DNA of 64,000 nt from Gavia stellata (taxonomy: Eukaryota > Chordata > Aves > Gaviiformes > Gaviidae). The stretch lies in assembly GCF_030936135.1 (NCBI RefSeq), contig NC_082610.1, positions 20,718,428 to 20,782,427 of the forward strand, in the 5' to 3' direction. Position numbers and translations under genes: made by a program. Each line of letters begins with the position of its first letter. Position 1 is the first letter of the stretch. The notes below the pieces were generated by a model. It was given only the letters and a program-made list of their open reading frames with translations, ran no database searches and was not told the origin of the DNA. Positions 13,540-23,200 of the stretch are shown here, one piece after another.

Positions 13540-14286
13540 TTCCCCAAGATGCGCCGTTCGCCGGGCCTCCCCGGGGAGCCGAGAAAGGCGGCTCAGCCCA
13601 GCGCAGCCCCCGCGGCTGCGGCGTTGGGCCTTGCCTGGAGGGCGAGGGCAGGGCGAGGGCTCTCCCTGCCGCGTTACCTGGAGGGCCGTGCCCTTTCGAC
13701 GGCAGCAGCCCCGTTCCCGCGGCCGGCGAGCAGCGACTCGCAGGCCCCGGGACAACCGGGGGGTTGAGGTGATATCCCACCCCGCACGCTGTGCCGGGGC
13801 AGCTTCTGCCGCCAGCCCGCTGGCTACCGGGAAAGCCGCGGCGCCCCTCGGTCCCCCCCGCGGGTAGAGCAGCCCTGCAGCCGCGGGGAAGGGCGGGCTG
13901 AGGGGAGAGAGCGGGCGGCGGCCGGCGCCTGCAGCGCAGCGGCCGCCGGGCCTTCCCCTCAGCCCGGCTGCGCGGAGCTCCTGAGGAGGGGCCGCCGCGG
14001 GGCGGGAAGCAGAGACACGGCCCCGAGGGGGCACGACGAGATCACCGCGGCTCCCGGGGGAAGGGGCGCGGAGGCGGCGGAGGGGGGGTCACACGCCGGA
14101 GCGAGGCGGCGGCCCTGCGGCCTCCCCCTCACAGCCGCCCGCCGCCACCGCCCCAGGGACCGCCCCGCGGCCAGGCCGCGGCGGGCGGGCGGTGACGCCT
14201 GATTGACAGGCGCCGCGGCCCACCCGGAGGGCGGTGGCGGCGGGGGCCGCCTATCAGGGGCGGTGGGCGGCCGCTGAGTGGCGGGT

Positions 14287-14427
14287 GGGCGGGGCGCGGG
14301 GCCTGGGCGTGTGCCGCGGCCGCCGGCGGGGCGCGCTCCCGCGCCGCTCCGCTCCCCCCGCACGCACATTGTCCGGGCGGCGGCGGCGGCAGAGCGCCCC
14401 GGCGCCCGGTGCCAATGCGGGGCGGGC
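14287..14427 (+). promoter_or_regulatory. GC boxes and CCAAT box cluster
   Basis: Sp1-type GC boxes lie at 14287-14295 and 14419-14427, and a CCAAT box (NF-Y type) lies at 14412-14416, directly beside the second GC box. This is the usual arrangement of a TATA-less housekeeping promoter. It sits 260-400 bp upstream of the first-exon donor at 14688. The transcription start itself cannot be read from sequence. Confidence 0.55.
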
Positions 14428-14449
14428 GCGGCACACCGGGGGCGCCTCC

Positions 14450-14687
14450 ACCACCGCGGTGGAAACTTCACCTCGCCGCCGGGCCGACGCGCGGCTGAAG
14501 CCCCCGGCGGGGCCGGGCCGGGCGGGGAGGAGCGGCGGGGAGGGTTCGCCCGCCTGGGGGGCGCCTCGTCTCCTTTGGTTTTCTTCCGTTGGAAGAAAAA
14601 AACCCCAAATAATATTATTATCCCGCTTTAAACTTCCGCGCTCCGCTCCCCAGGACGCGCATCCCGCCCGGCGGGGAGGACGAGCCG
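14450..14687 (+). other. HRAS: Predicted non-coding first exon of HRAS (5' limit unknown)
   Basis: The 3' boundary is set by the consensus donor GAGCCG|GTGAGT (intron begins at 14688). The 5' boundary given is only the first position downstream of the CCAAT/GC-box cluster. HRAS in mammals has a non-coding first exon spliced to the ATG exon, and the ATG exon here has its own acceptor at 47821-47823, so such an exon must exist upstream. This is the best GC-rich donor seen. The segment contains a 9-bp hairpin (14579-14599) and an AT-rich patch with the perfect palindrome AATAATATTATT at 14608-14619. If that patch acts as a TATA-like element, the exon would be only about 45 nt long. A nearer alternative first exon is not excluded. 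Confidence 0.45.
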
Positions 14688-14700
14688 GTGAGTGACCGCC

Positions 14701-14724
14701 GGGGACGGGGCTGGGGGGGGTGGG
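14701..14724 (+). other. Short-loop G-quadruplex motif after the first donor
   Basis: Four G-runs of 4, 4, 8 and 3 are separated by loops of 2, 2 and 1 nt on the plus strand, starting 13 nt after the intron 1 start. A further run of 12 G lies at 14742-14753. The motif would be present in the pre-mRNA if HRAS is transcribed from this island. Human HRAS has described G-quadruplex elements in its promoter; this one is in a different position. Confidence 0.6.
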
Positions 14725-15171
14725 ACGCGCCGTCGCGGGGCGGGGGGGGGGGGCACAGCACCCACCGGCTCGGCGGGGCCGGGCCGGCAGCGCCGCCGCC
14801 ACCTGTTAGCGGGGCGGCTGTACCCCCCGGGAAGTTTGTACCCCCGCCGTGCCCCGGGGGAGGCGGCGGGGAGGGAGGGAGCCGCGGCCCGGTGGGCGGT
14901 GGCGGGGCCCGGGGGCGGTGGCGCGGCCCCACCTGCTCCCCGGCCGCGCCGTGGCTCTGCTGCCTGGGCGCTGCCTGCCGACCCCGGCCCCGGGCGGGCC
15001 GCCGAGGGGCGGGGAGTGGGGAACCCCCGAGCCGCAGCCTCCGCACCCCCTTTGCCCTCCGTCCCCTGCCCTCCTCCCCCCCGCTCTGCACTCCTCCAGC
15101 CCTTCTCCCCCTCCCGAGCTGCCGCCCCCTTTCCTTCCCCCCCCCCGGCTCTCCCCCTCCCCAAGCTGCAG

Positions 15172-15654
15172 CCCTCTCCCTCCTCATCCCTCAGCCCTCT
15201 CCCTCCTCATCCCTCAGCCCTCTCCCTCCTCATCCCTCAGCCCTCTCCCTCCTCATCCCTCAGCCCTCTCCCTCCTCTTCCCTCAGCCCTCTCCCTCCTC
15301 TTCCCTCAGCCCTCTCCCTCCTCTTCCCTCAGCCCTCTCCCTCCTCTTCCCTCAGCCCTCTCCCTCCTCTTCCCTCAGCCCTCTCCCTCCTCTTCCCTCA
15401 GCCCTCTCCCTCCTCTTCCCTCAGCCCTCTCCCTCCTCTTCCCTCAGCCCTCTCCCTCCTCTTCCCTCAGCCCTCTCCCTCCTCTTCCCTCAGCCCTCTC
15501 CCTCCTCTTCCCTCAGCCCTCTCCCTCCTCTTCCCTCAGCCCTCTCCCTCCTCTTCCCTCAGCCCTCTCCCTCCTCTTCCCTCAGCCCTCTCCCTCCTCT
15601 TCCCTCAGCCCTCTCCCTCCTCTTCCCTCAGCCCTCTCCCTCCTCTTCCCTCAG
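15172..15654 (+). repeat. Minisatellite block A, 21 units of 23 bp
   Basis: There are 21 head-to-tail units of exactly 23 bp, made of CCCTCT followed by the 17-mer CCCTCCTCTTCCCTCAG. The first four units (15172-15263) have CTCAT instead of CTCTT at one base, and the other 17 are identical to each other as far as I can read. The plus strand is pure pyrimidine except for the terminal AG and the A in the first four units. Each unit ends in a polypyrimidine tract plus CAG, matching a 3' splice-site consensus. Because 23 is not a multiple of three, the array stays open in all three plus frames without being coding. Near-identity suggests recent expansion and likely length polymorphism. Confidence 0.97.
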
Positions 15655-16008
15655 CCCCCCCCCTGCACCCTCCTCTTCCCTCAGCCCCCCCCCTGCACCC
15701 TCCTCTTCCCTCAGCCCCCCCCCTGCACCCTCCTCTTCCCTCAGCCCCCCCCCTGCACCCTCCTCTTCCCTCAGCCCCCCCCCTGCACCCTCCTCTTCCC
15801 TCAGCCCCCCCCCTGCACCCTCCTCTTCCCTCAGCCCCCCCCCTGCACCCTCCTCTTCCCTCAGCCCCCCCCCTGCACCCTCCTCTTCCCTCAGCCCCCC
15901 CCCTGCACCCTCCTCTTCCCTCAGCCCCCCCCTGCACCCTCCTCTTCCCTCAGCCCCCCCCTGCACCCGCCTTTCCCTCAGCCCCACCTGCACCCGCCTT
16001 TCCCTCAG
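15655..16008 (+). repeat. Minisatellite block B, 12 units of 30 to 27 bp
   Basis: Nine identical 30-bp units (15655-15924) are followed by single units of 29 (15925-15953), 28 (15954-15981) and 27 bp (15982-16008). Each 30-mer is nine C, then TGCA, then the same 17-mer CCCTCCTCTTCCCTCAG that ends the block A unit. Block B therefore differs only in its left part. The last two units have CGCCTTTCCCTCAG instead. The complementary strand has long G-runs and could form G-quadruplexes. The array was read directly; its copy number in an assembly may differ from the true allele. Confidence 0.97.
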
Positions 16009-17171
16009 CCCCCCCTGCACCCCCCGATGCTCCCAAGGGGGAGCACCGGCCCCCTCACCCTTTGCCAAAGCAGGTGCCCGCCGGGCTCCAGCCACCCCCC
16101 TCAGAGCGGCCGCCCCCCGGGAGAGACCAGCTCGGTGGCAGCGCCAGGCATCAGCAGGCCGCGGGCGAGGCGCCGGGGCGGGGGCACGCAGGTGGCGGAG
16201 GCGCAGGTACGTGCATCTGCGAGCGGAGCCAGCCAGGTCCCCCCGATCCTGCCTGCCTGCGGCTCTGCGGAGCTGGCGGCACCTCCCTTCCTCCCAGGGA
16301 CGCTCGCCGCCCGGGCTCTGCGGCGTGCGGAGGCTGCCTGCGTCCCGCCCGCCCTGCAAGGGGGTCCGGGGGCCCGAGCCCTTCGCCCCGAGCGGGAGCA
16401 GGCGCAGCCGGTGGCTGGCCGGGCCCATGTGGGTCCCGGTTGGGGATGCGTTTTAATTGCTTCGAGCAGTGGAGCGTGGCTGGAGACAAAAGAGCCGATG
16501 AGAAATCAGAGAGGACTGGCAAACTCTGGAGCGGCTGGAGAAATGCTTAGGACAGCTGGAAGCAGGAGGACGGTGCAGCGGGAATGGCTTGACTGGGGTC
16601 AGCGACCTAAGTCACGTCTCGTTAGCCTGCGCCCTGCCAAAGTTGCTCTTGGGTAGGCCTTTGAGATGCAGAAGGGGCACCAACTCCCGGTGAGGCTTTG
16701 TCGCGACGTACCCCGCTCTGGTTGGCGCGGGTAGGTTGCGTGGGTTGGAGCAGGAACTGGTTTTGAATGGAGAAAAGCACGTGCAGCTCTGCGCAGGTTC
16801 AACTGAAGAGTTGCTAGAGGGTTGTACATTGGTGGATGTTGGTTTCTCCTGGTCAGAGTTGCTAATGCCTTTATCCTTGCAGAGCTCCAAAGTATTTTGA
16901 TTTTGCAGCTGGTGATTTGCGTGATTTTCCCAAGTGTTTATAACGCAGCCATGACTTCAAATCCATGTGTGTGTCCCCCCTCCATGCATCTGGTCCTTTC
17001 CTTCTCCTCGTCAAGCGTTTTCCCTGCATGATTAATAACGTGCCAACCGCTTCGTTTCAGCACCGGGGAGGCCGATGCTGGTTGAATTCCCTGTTCAATC
17101 TCCTCAGTGGGTCTGGAGGCTGACGGGTGCTGCAGAAGAGTCTGCTTTGGGGTGGGAGCTGTCAGCATGTC

Positions 17172-17186
17172 TTTTTTTTTTTTTTT
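17172..17186. repeat. Poly-T run
   Basis: Fifteen consecutive T. It could be an old retroposon tail on the minus strand, but no element body was recognised next to it. Confidence 0.8.
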
Positions 17187-18109
17187 GTCTTAGTGAAGCT
17201 CTTCTTTTAATTAAAAAGAGACGAAGTATGCATGGTAATACCCTCCATGTTTACGTAATTCTTGCTAATTGCAGGATCGCTTTTATCTCAGTTTGGGATA
17301 TCGCTGTCCTATTTAAATAGGACTTACAACCTGAGGGACACTTTTCTCTGCCCCAAGGAGTTACCCTTGGTGTGGTCCTCTCCTGTGGCGGGTTTGGTTC
17401 TTGGCTGCTGTCAGTGGGGAAGATAGCGCAGCGGTGGGAATAACCTTGGATTTCTCTGACGTCGACCTGGAAAGCGATGGCCGCAGTTGCCTCATCGCGT
17501 CCGGTGCCGCTTCTCGGGACTCCCTGGGAGACCTGCCGCCACGTGCGTGGAGATGGTCTGCCTTGGTGGCTTTCACCCCATGGTCTGAGGACTCTCGAGG
17601 GGACTCCCTTGCTGTTGTGTTGGGCCAGGGAGGGGAAAAAACAGGCTGAAAAATTGCCGATTGACTTTTTTTTTTTTCTTCTTTCCCCCCCTCATTCTTG
17701 TAGGGAGGTTTGCAAAAGGCTGCTGGTCCTTGGGAAGCTTCTCCCTGTGAGAGTACAGGTCCTGAGGCATCCTTGTCCACATTGCCGTCCTTCCCCTAAC
17801 TTCCCTTCCCTTTAAGGGGAGCAAAGCTCAGCTCACAAACGTAAAGGTTTGCTTCCAGGCTGGAGATGGCACCCACCGCCCCCCCTCCTGCTGCTGGTGC
17901 ACCCCCTATTTACCTTCCTGCTGCCCTTGGAGCTCCCCGGGTTTTCTTGGGGTAAAAAAGCTTGATGGAGTAAAAAAGTTGAATATGGGGGAAATAGTGA
18001 ACAAAAGAAAAACCCAAGACAAAAAGTCCCGCCTGTAGAGAGGGTGATGGAGGGAAGAGGTAGAAATGTCTCGTCTCCAGTCTTTCACGTTGTGTTACGC
18101 TGCTGTACT

Positions 18110-18400
18110 TTTTGTCGGTCTAGGACAAGCAAAACAATTGTGCTCCGAGTGCTCTTTATCTAATTGTAATTTATTATCATCTTTCTAATTTAATGTTTTT
18201 GAAGTATAAACCAGAGCTTATTAAGCAGCAGGTAAAAACGTTGAACGTATTTGAATTTTACCTGTATTAATCTAATAATAGATTTATGAAATTATATTTT
18301 CAGCTGTATAGCTGATTGAAGACCACAAAAGAGCATTAATCAAATAAATTATTTGACAAATACAGATGAGATTGAACAAATGATCTATTTGCCAACTGCC
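18110..18400. promoter_or_regulatory. AT-rich block, candidate conserved regulatory element
   Basis: About 290 bp are strikingly AT-rich inside a GC-rich intron. The block is dense in homeodomain-type cores (TAATTG, ATTAATC, TAAT, several ATTA) and includes an odd palindrome at 18340-18356 with arms TCAAATAA and TTATTTGA around one A. It contains no poly-A tail, LINE or tandem repeat. This look is typical of deeply conserved non-coding elements in vertebrates, but conservation itself cannot be seen from one sequence. Confidence 0.35.
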
Positions 18401-20263
18401 GTTCAACTGCTCTGCCATGGCACGTTCCTCTTTCTCTTATCTTTCCCTTCCAGTTTTCATTTCACATTTTCATGGTTTATCTTTTTCTGAACTGTCCTCA
18501 ATATCTGTCTTATTTAATTTTTCCTTTCCCTACATTATTCTTTCTCTTTTGTGTCATGGTTTTCCTTTCATTCTTTCTTCCACCTCTTTCTTCAACCTCT
18601 CTTTCTATGCTTTTTACGTCTAAATTAGCCAATTTTCCTCTTTCTCTCCACCTTCCTGGTGGAGATTTTTGTTGAACACTTCATAGCCAGCTCAACTGAA
18701 CCTGGTATGTGTTTAAACCCGTAAAAATGTAAAACTGAACCCAAACTGTACGTGAGTATGAAGACGTTTGCTCGGTGGTAATGCTTCTCTGCCTCTCCCC
18801 GGGTTTTCTGGCTGTTGCGGGAAGGGTGTTCCTGCAATTCTGGAGGTTTTTCCCAGCTCTTGCTTTTGCTTGTGCTCTCCTTCTGCCTTGTTTTAAAGTG
18901 AATTTGACTTTGTATCCTAAGGAAACTAGGATCAAATGGCAGACCTCGCTTTGTTCGTTGGTTGTGTATCTGTATGCGACCTGCTTCTGTCCGCCGCCCG
19001 ACCAAGCCAACCTCCGCGCTGGGCAGTCCTGGCATCGTCCTTCCTCCCCTCTGGGGTTACATCCAGGAGGTATCTTTCAGCAGGGCAAAAGGAATGAGTG
19101 CTCAGAAGGTTTTTGGGCTTACCTGTTACTTCTGGAGTCTATATGAGTGTTGGGTTGATGAGGGTAAGTAGTAAGAGGTGAGCAGGTTATCGCGCGTGAC
19201 CAAGCAGTCACAATATTCAACTTAGATCTAGTATTCAAAGATTAAAGTCTCTTAAAAACGAAAGTGCTGTTATAGAGAAGTATATAATATAACCCAATAT
19301 ATTTGGTTTGGTTTTTTTTTCCCTCTGGATGAAATCTATGGGGGGATAATCTCAAAAACAATGAAAGGAATAGAAAACTCTGTATTTCAGGGGAGGAAAT
19401 TTGCTATGCCTTGGCAGTAAAGCTCAGGCAATCCAGAGGAGTGTGATGGGAGCGCTCGGAGCGCATGATTCGCCTCCGCTGATGGTCGTGGTGATGTTGC
19501 TGCAGTGAATGAGCTAAGCCGTGTATGTCATAGCTGTCTACTTTAAGTACTGGGAGTTACGTGATGATGCCCTCTCGTACCCGTAAGGAAAGGTCTCTGC
19601 TGTACTGAAGTTAAGTTACACCGCTCCTCTACGTCTCGTGAAACGTTTTGGATAATGCTGGGGTGCACTGACGCAGCGAGTGATCCAGGCGGCACGGCGT
19701 TGCGAAGCAAAATTGATTGGGGAGGATGGGGCCAAGAGGAATATTCTTTTGCAGTTAATTATTTACTGCAGGGAGAGAGGGAAGCTGATGATGTTTGGTT
19801 TATAATTACAGATACCCAGAGAAAAATGCTTCAAGGTGATCCGTTTTATTCTGTGTGTTGCCACCTATTTCTTGGTCTCTCTGTAACGTGAGACCAGCAC
19901 TGTTTAATGACTGGTTCAGTAAAAGCAAAACTTCGTTATCAACTTCTCACTGCCGGAATATGGTTTTATAGCTTGCTGTGTGCGATGCGAAATGGTCTGA
20001 GCGCCTACGGAGGGAACAGTCTTTCCGTGCTCACTGTCTTAATGCACGACCCGCCCGTGGTGCCCGTCTGATGGCAACGTGGGCTCTTGGAACAGCTCCT
20101 CTCTGTGCTGAAAGGTGACTTTGGTTAAAGGGCAGGACTGTGAACCTGGGAGTCCTGACCCCCTCTCTGGTCTTGGCTGAGCCGGTTGCCTTATCCCACC
20201 GGGCTCGCCGCTTCTTCAGGAGTGATAGCGACCTGGCGGGTACCCAGCCTATCTGCTAGAAGG

Positions 20264-20297
20264 GGGGTGTCCTGGGTGGGGGGGTGTCCTGGGTGAG
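20264..20297. repeat. 17-bp tandem duplication
   Basis: Two adjacent copies of GGGGTGTCCTGGGTGGG; the second has one change (GAG for GGG at its end). Confidence 0.9.
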
Positions 20298-23200
20298 GGT
20301 CACTCTGATAACGCCGAGGCAGCCCAGGTACTTGCATAATACAGCGCTGTGGGCCAAACTATAAGTGGATTTTTTTCCTTTTGCATAGCTAAGCACGTTA
20401 CAGATCAGACTGCTCGTATGGAAGTTAAATTCAAGAGCTGGCGGAGCTGAGTTTAGATGTGCGTGTGTGGGAGCAGTAACTCGATGAATACAAAAAAAGA
20501 GACACTGCTGCAGCGTCTCTGGGAAGATGCCCGTACGTCTTCTGCTTGTTTAGCATCTTTGAGAGAACGGCAGACGTGAGGGAGAAGCTGTGGCCTGTGA
20601 AATGACGAGGATGTTGTCCTCTTACTGGGAGAAGGAGAGGAGCGGGATCTAAAAAGCCAGGGAGCGGGTGGGAAATGAGGGATGCAGGTGTGCGCAGCGG
20701 GGTCTGCTCTGGGCTGCCCTGTTCTCACTGGGTAAGGCTCCGCAGGAAGAGAAGCGAGGAGGAGATCAGCGGAAGAAGGCATTGTGGAGGCTGCCGTTGT
20801 GCAAGGTGGAGCGTCGGCTATCCTGCCGGTCCAGGGTGAAACGGAGCATGGCCATCCGGCAGCGGGAGTGCATGGGATCATCTTCCCTGAGAAAAGCAGA
20901 CGGGTGAAAAATCTCCAAAGGAGAGTCTGGCTAGCAAGTGCTTGTGCCCCGGGCAAGTCAGGATCTTGTTTAGAGGCTTGCTGAGAAGTGAGCTCCGTTC
21001 ATCAGCGCTTTGTTGGGGTAACAGGCTGCCGTCATGTAGGCTTGCTCCAGTACCAGTGTTGAGTCTGCTCTGACGCTCCACGCTGTCTTCAGCAGTTCTG
21101 TGGCTTGCATCCAGCTCTGTTCAGTCTGCTCCAAACCATGTGTGCAGAATAAGCTTCAATGTATGAAATTGGAGTCTGCAAATGATGCATTTTGTCCCTT
21201 GTCGTACCCTAGCTAGCCGCTGCAGCAGCCGGAGCGGTTCTCCTGGTGCGGCACTCGCTCCTGTATTTCTATAGTGACCACAGCATCCCTGCTCCCTCCC
21301 TGCAGCTGCCTTTGCTGGAGCAAGAATGAGGTGCTGGGGAGCTTAGTGTTATGTGAAGGACTGGAATTCATCCTCTAGAAAAAGGAGAAGGCTGGGCTTG
21401 AGAAACCAGGCTTTGGTTGGTATGATAAATAGATAAAACAGTGGCTCAGTATAAGTAAATAAACCACCACTGTTTTGTGGAGGTATATATGGGACAGACC
21501 CCGGCTTGTATGTGTGCTAATCCTGTAACTAACTTTTCCATTGTCTCCCCTTGGATCTGTGTTGATGGAACAGCTCATTTCGGGTCCCATGGTGTTAGGG
21601 TCCCGCTGCGAACAGGACTCTCTCCTCTGTCGCACGCAGACCCAGCAAACGCTGGTGGAAGCAGGAGGTACCTCCTGCCTGTGTGTGCGTGCACCCCCCT
21701 TACCTCCCCGGCTTGTGTGCGGAGGCTGAAGATACAACCTTATAATATAACCTTGGTCGCGCAGGGTTTCTCCCAATCTTGTTTCCCCCGGCCTTTTCCT
21801 GATTTGCATGATATTGTACGAGGCCAGCCAGCTTTTTCTGGAGGGCTTGTCCCACTTTCCACGCCGGCAGCCTTGGGCAAGTGGTCTGCTCCCTGACCTG
21901 CTTCGACAGGCGTGTGCTGGCTTCTTGCTCCGCTGATGCGGGAGGGAGTACGAAGATAAGTGCTGGGGGTCTGGGCAGGGGGAGGACGTTGTGGTGCCGG
22001 TCGGCGGTGCGGCCTCCCATCTGGCAGTCAGGGGTAGCTGCTGGTGGATGAGGACCTACAGGCAAATCCCTGCTCTGCTTTCTGCCTCATTGTTCTGCTG
22101 GGGGACGCGGTGGCTGTGACTCGTACTCGTGTCTATGAGGCTCAGATCTGCTCTCTCTACTCCTAGGAGTACAGATGTATGTCCTCCATCCTGCTGTACT
22201 CAGTTGCAGCTGACAACTCTGTGGCTCTTCTGGTGGCCCCCGTGAATTCCCAAACATCAAGGTATTCATTCTCAAAACACACATGTGCTGGAAAGAAATG
22301 ACCACCGTGACCGTGGTGAAGGTGGGAAACAGGCGCGAGAGAGTCAGACCTAGATCTGGAAAAGCGCTTCTGCTCCTGCTTTTCCACAGAAGCAAGGAGG
22401 CCCTGTTCTGGTGTGGCTCATAGTCACGGGGGCACGTGCAGGGTCTCGCCGGGTCTGTGGCAGAGCAGGGAGGTGGATGGATGAGGGTGGAAATCTCTTG
22501 GCTGATCCCTGTGCAAGATGCAGCTGGTACTGTTGGTACCACGGTTCCTTGTGCAGAAGGGACGAAAGTCACAGTATTCATCCCAAAAAGCCACCGCAGA
22601 GGCAACGTCAGAACGTATTTGTGAGAGTGACTGGCAAAGTTGACGCAGACATGTTGTCCAGTGCTATATCAGTTCTGTGTTTCCATCCCTGCAATGCACC
22701 CAGTATCGAAGGATCAGTGGCTACAGACGTCAGGCACCTAATTAGAGGTGTTTTCAAGTGTGAAAAGCATTTGTCTGCTGAAAATACTGTCCCTTTATGT
22801 ATCTCAGTTGTTCATTCGGAGACTAATGTCATTCCACAAACTCTGGTAACGTTGACCAAGACTCAAGGAAGGGAAGGAGGCAGAGGTGTAGACTGTGCAG
22901 GGAGGTAGGGCTGTGTAGAGCGCGGCCTGGATTCGACGTGCAGGTGATGATCTGCATGGGGCTGCTGAGCAGATGCGGCGACAGAGACAATCAGTTGGCG
23001 TTGGACGGGGAGGCCCACCAGCTGGCTGCCTTGGAAACGTTGCCGTTTCCCTGCCGAGACTTGTGATAAGTGGCTGAGGATGGAGGCTGCTTTGAAGCAC
23101 ACAATTTTTTTTTTTTAAACTACTGACAGTGGTTATTTAGAGCAAGGTGCTTTTTGTGGGAATACCACTGCAGCTTAACTTTAGCCTCCAAGAGATTGGT

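Larger units (their letters stand above)
13540..16450. promoter_or_regulatory. CpG island, probable HRAS promoter region
   Basis: A stretch of about 2.9 kb that is very GC-rich and dense in CpG, in sharp contrast to its left flank. It contains GC boxes (GGGCGGGGC at 14287-14295, GGGGCGGGC at 14419-14427), a CCAAT box at 14412-14416, and a consensus donor on the plus strand at 14688. A candidate donor also exists on the minus strand (exon end near 13678, CCTCCAG|GTAACG), so the island could be bidirectional, as the HRAS/LRRC56 promoter is in mammals. Its right third is occupied by the pyrimidine minisatellite. HRAS is the only gene seen downstream in the same orientation, so I assign the island to HRAS by inference. 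Confidence 0.75.

Noticed and set aside
13513..14802. Arg/Pro/Ala-rich open frames in the CpG island on both strands
   Set aside because: High GC removes stop codons, so frames of 100-190 codons appear on both strands simultaneously. No conserved motif is present.
15172..16008. Regular 23-30 bp repeats as a CRISPR array
   Set aside because: The units are head-to-tail without unique spacers, in a bird genome. It is a minisatellite.
14688..16656. Overlapping open frames of 620, 654 and 535 codons (plus) and 266 codons (minus) over the minisatellite
   Set aside because: The frames stay open only because the 23/30-bp repeats contain no stop trinucleotide. All three plus frames are open at once, the translation is Pro/Ser/Leu repeat, and the region is CpG island plus inferred intron.
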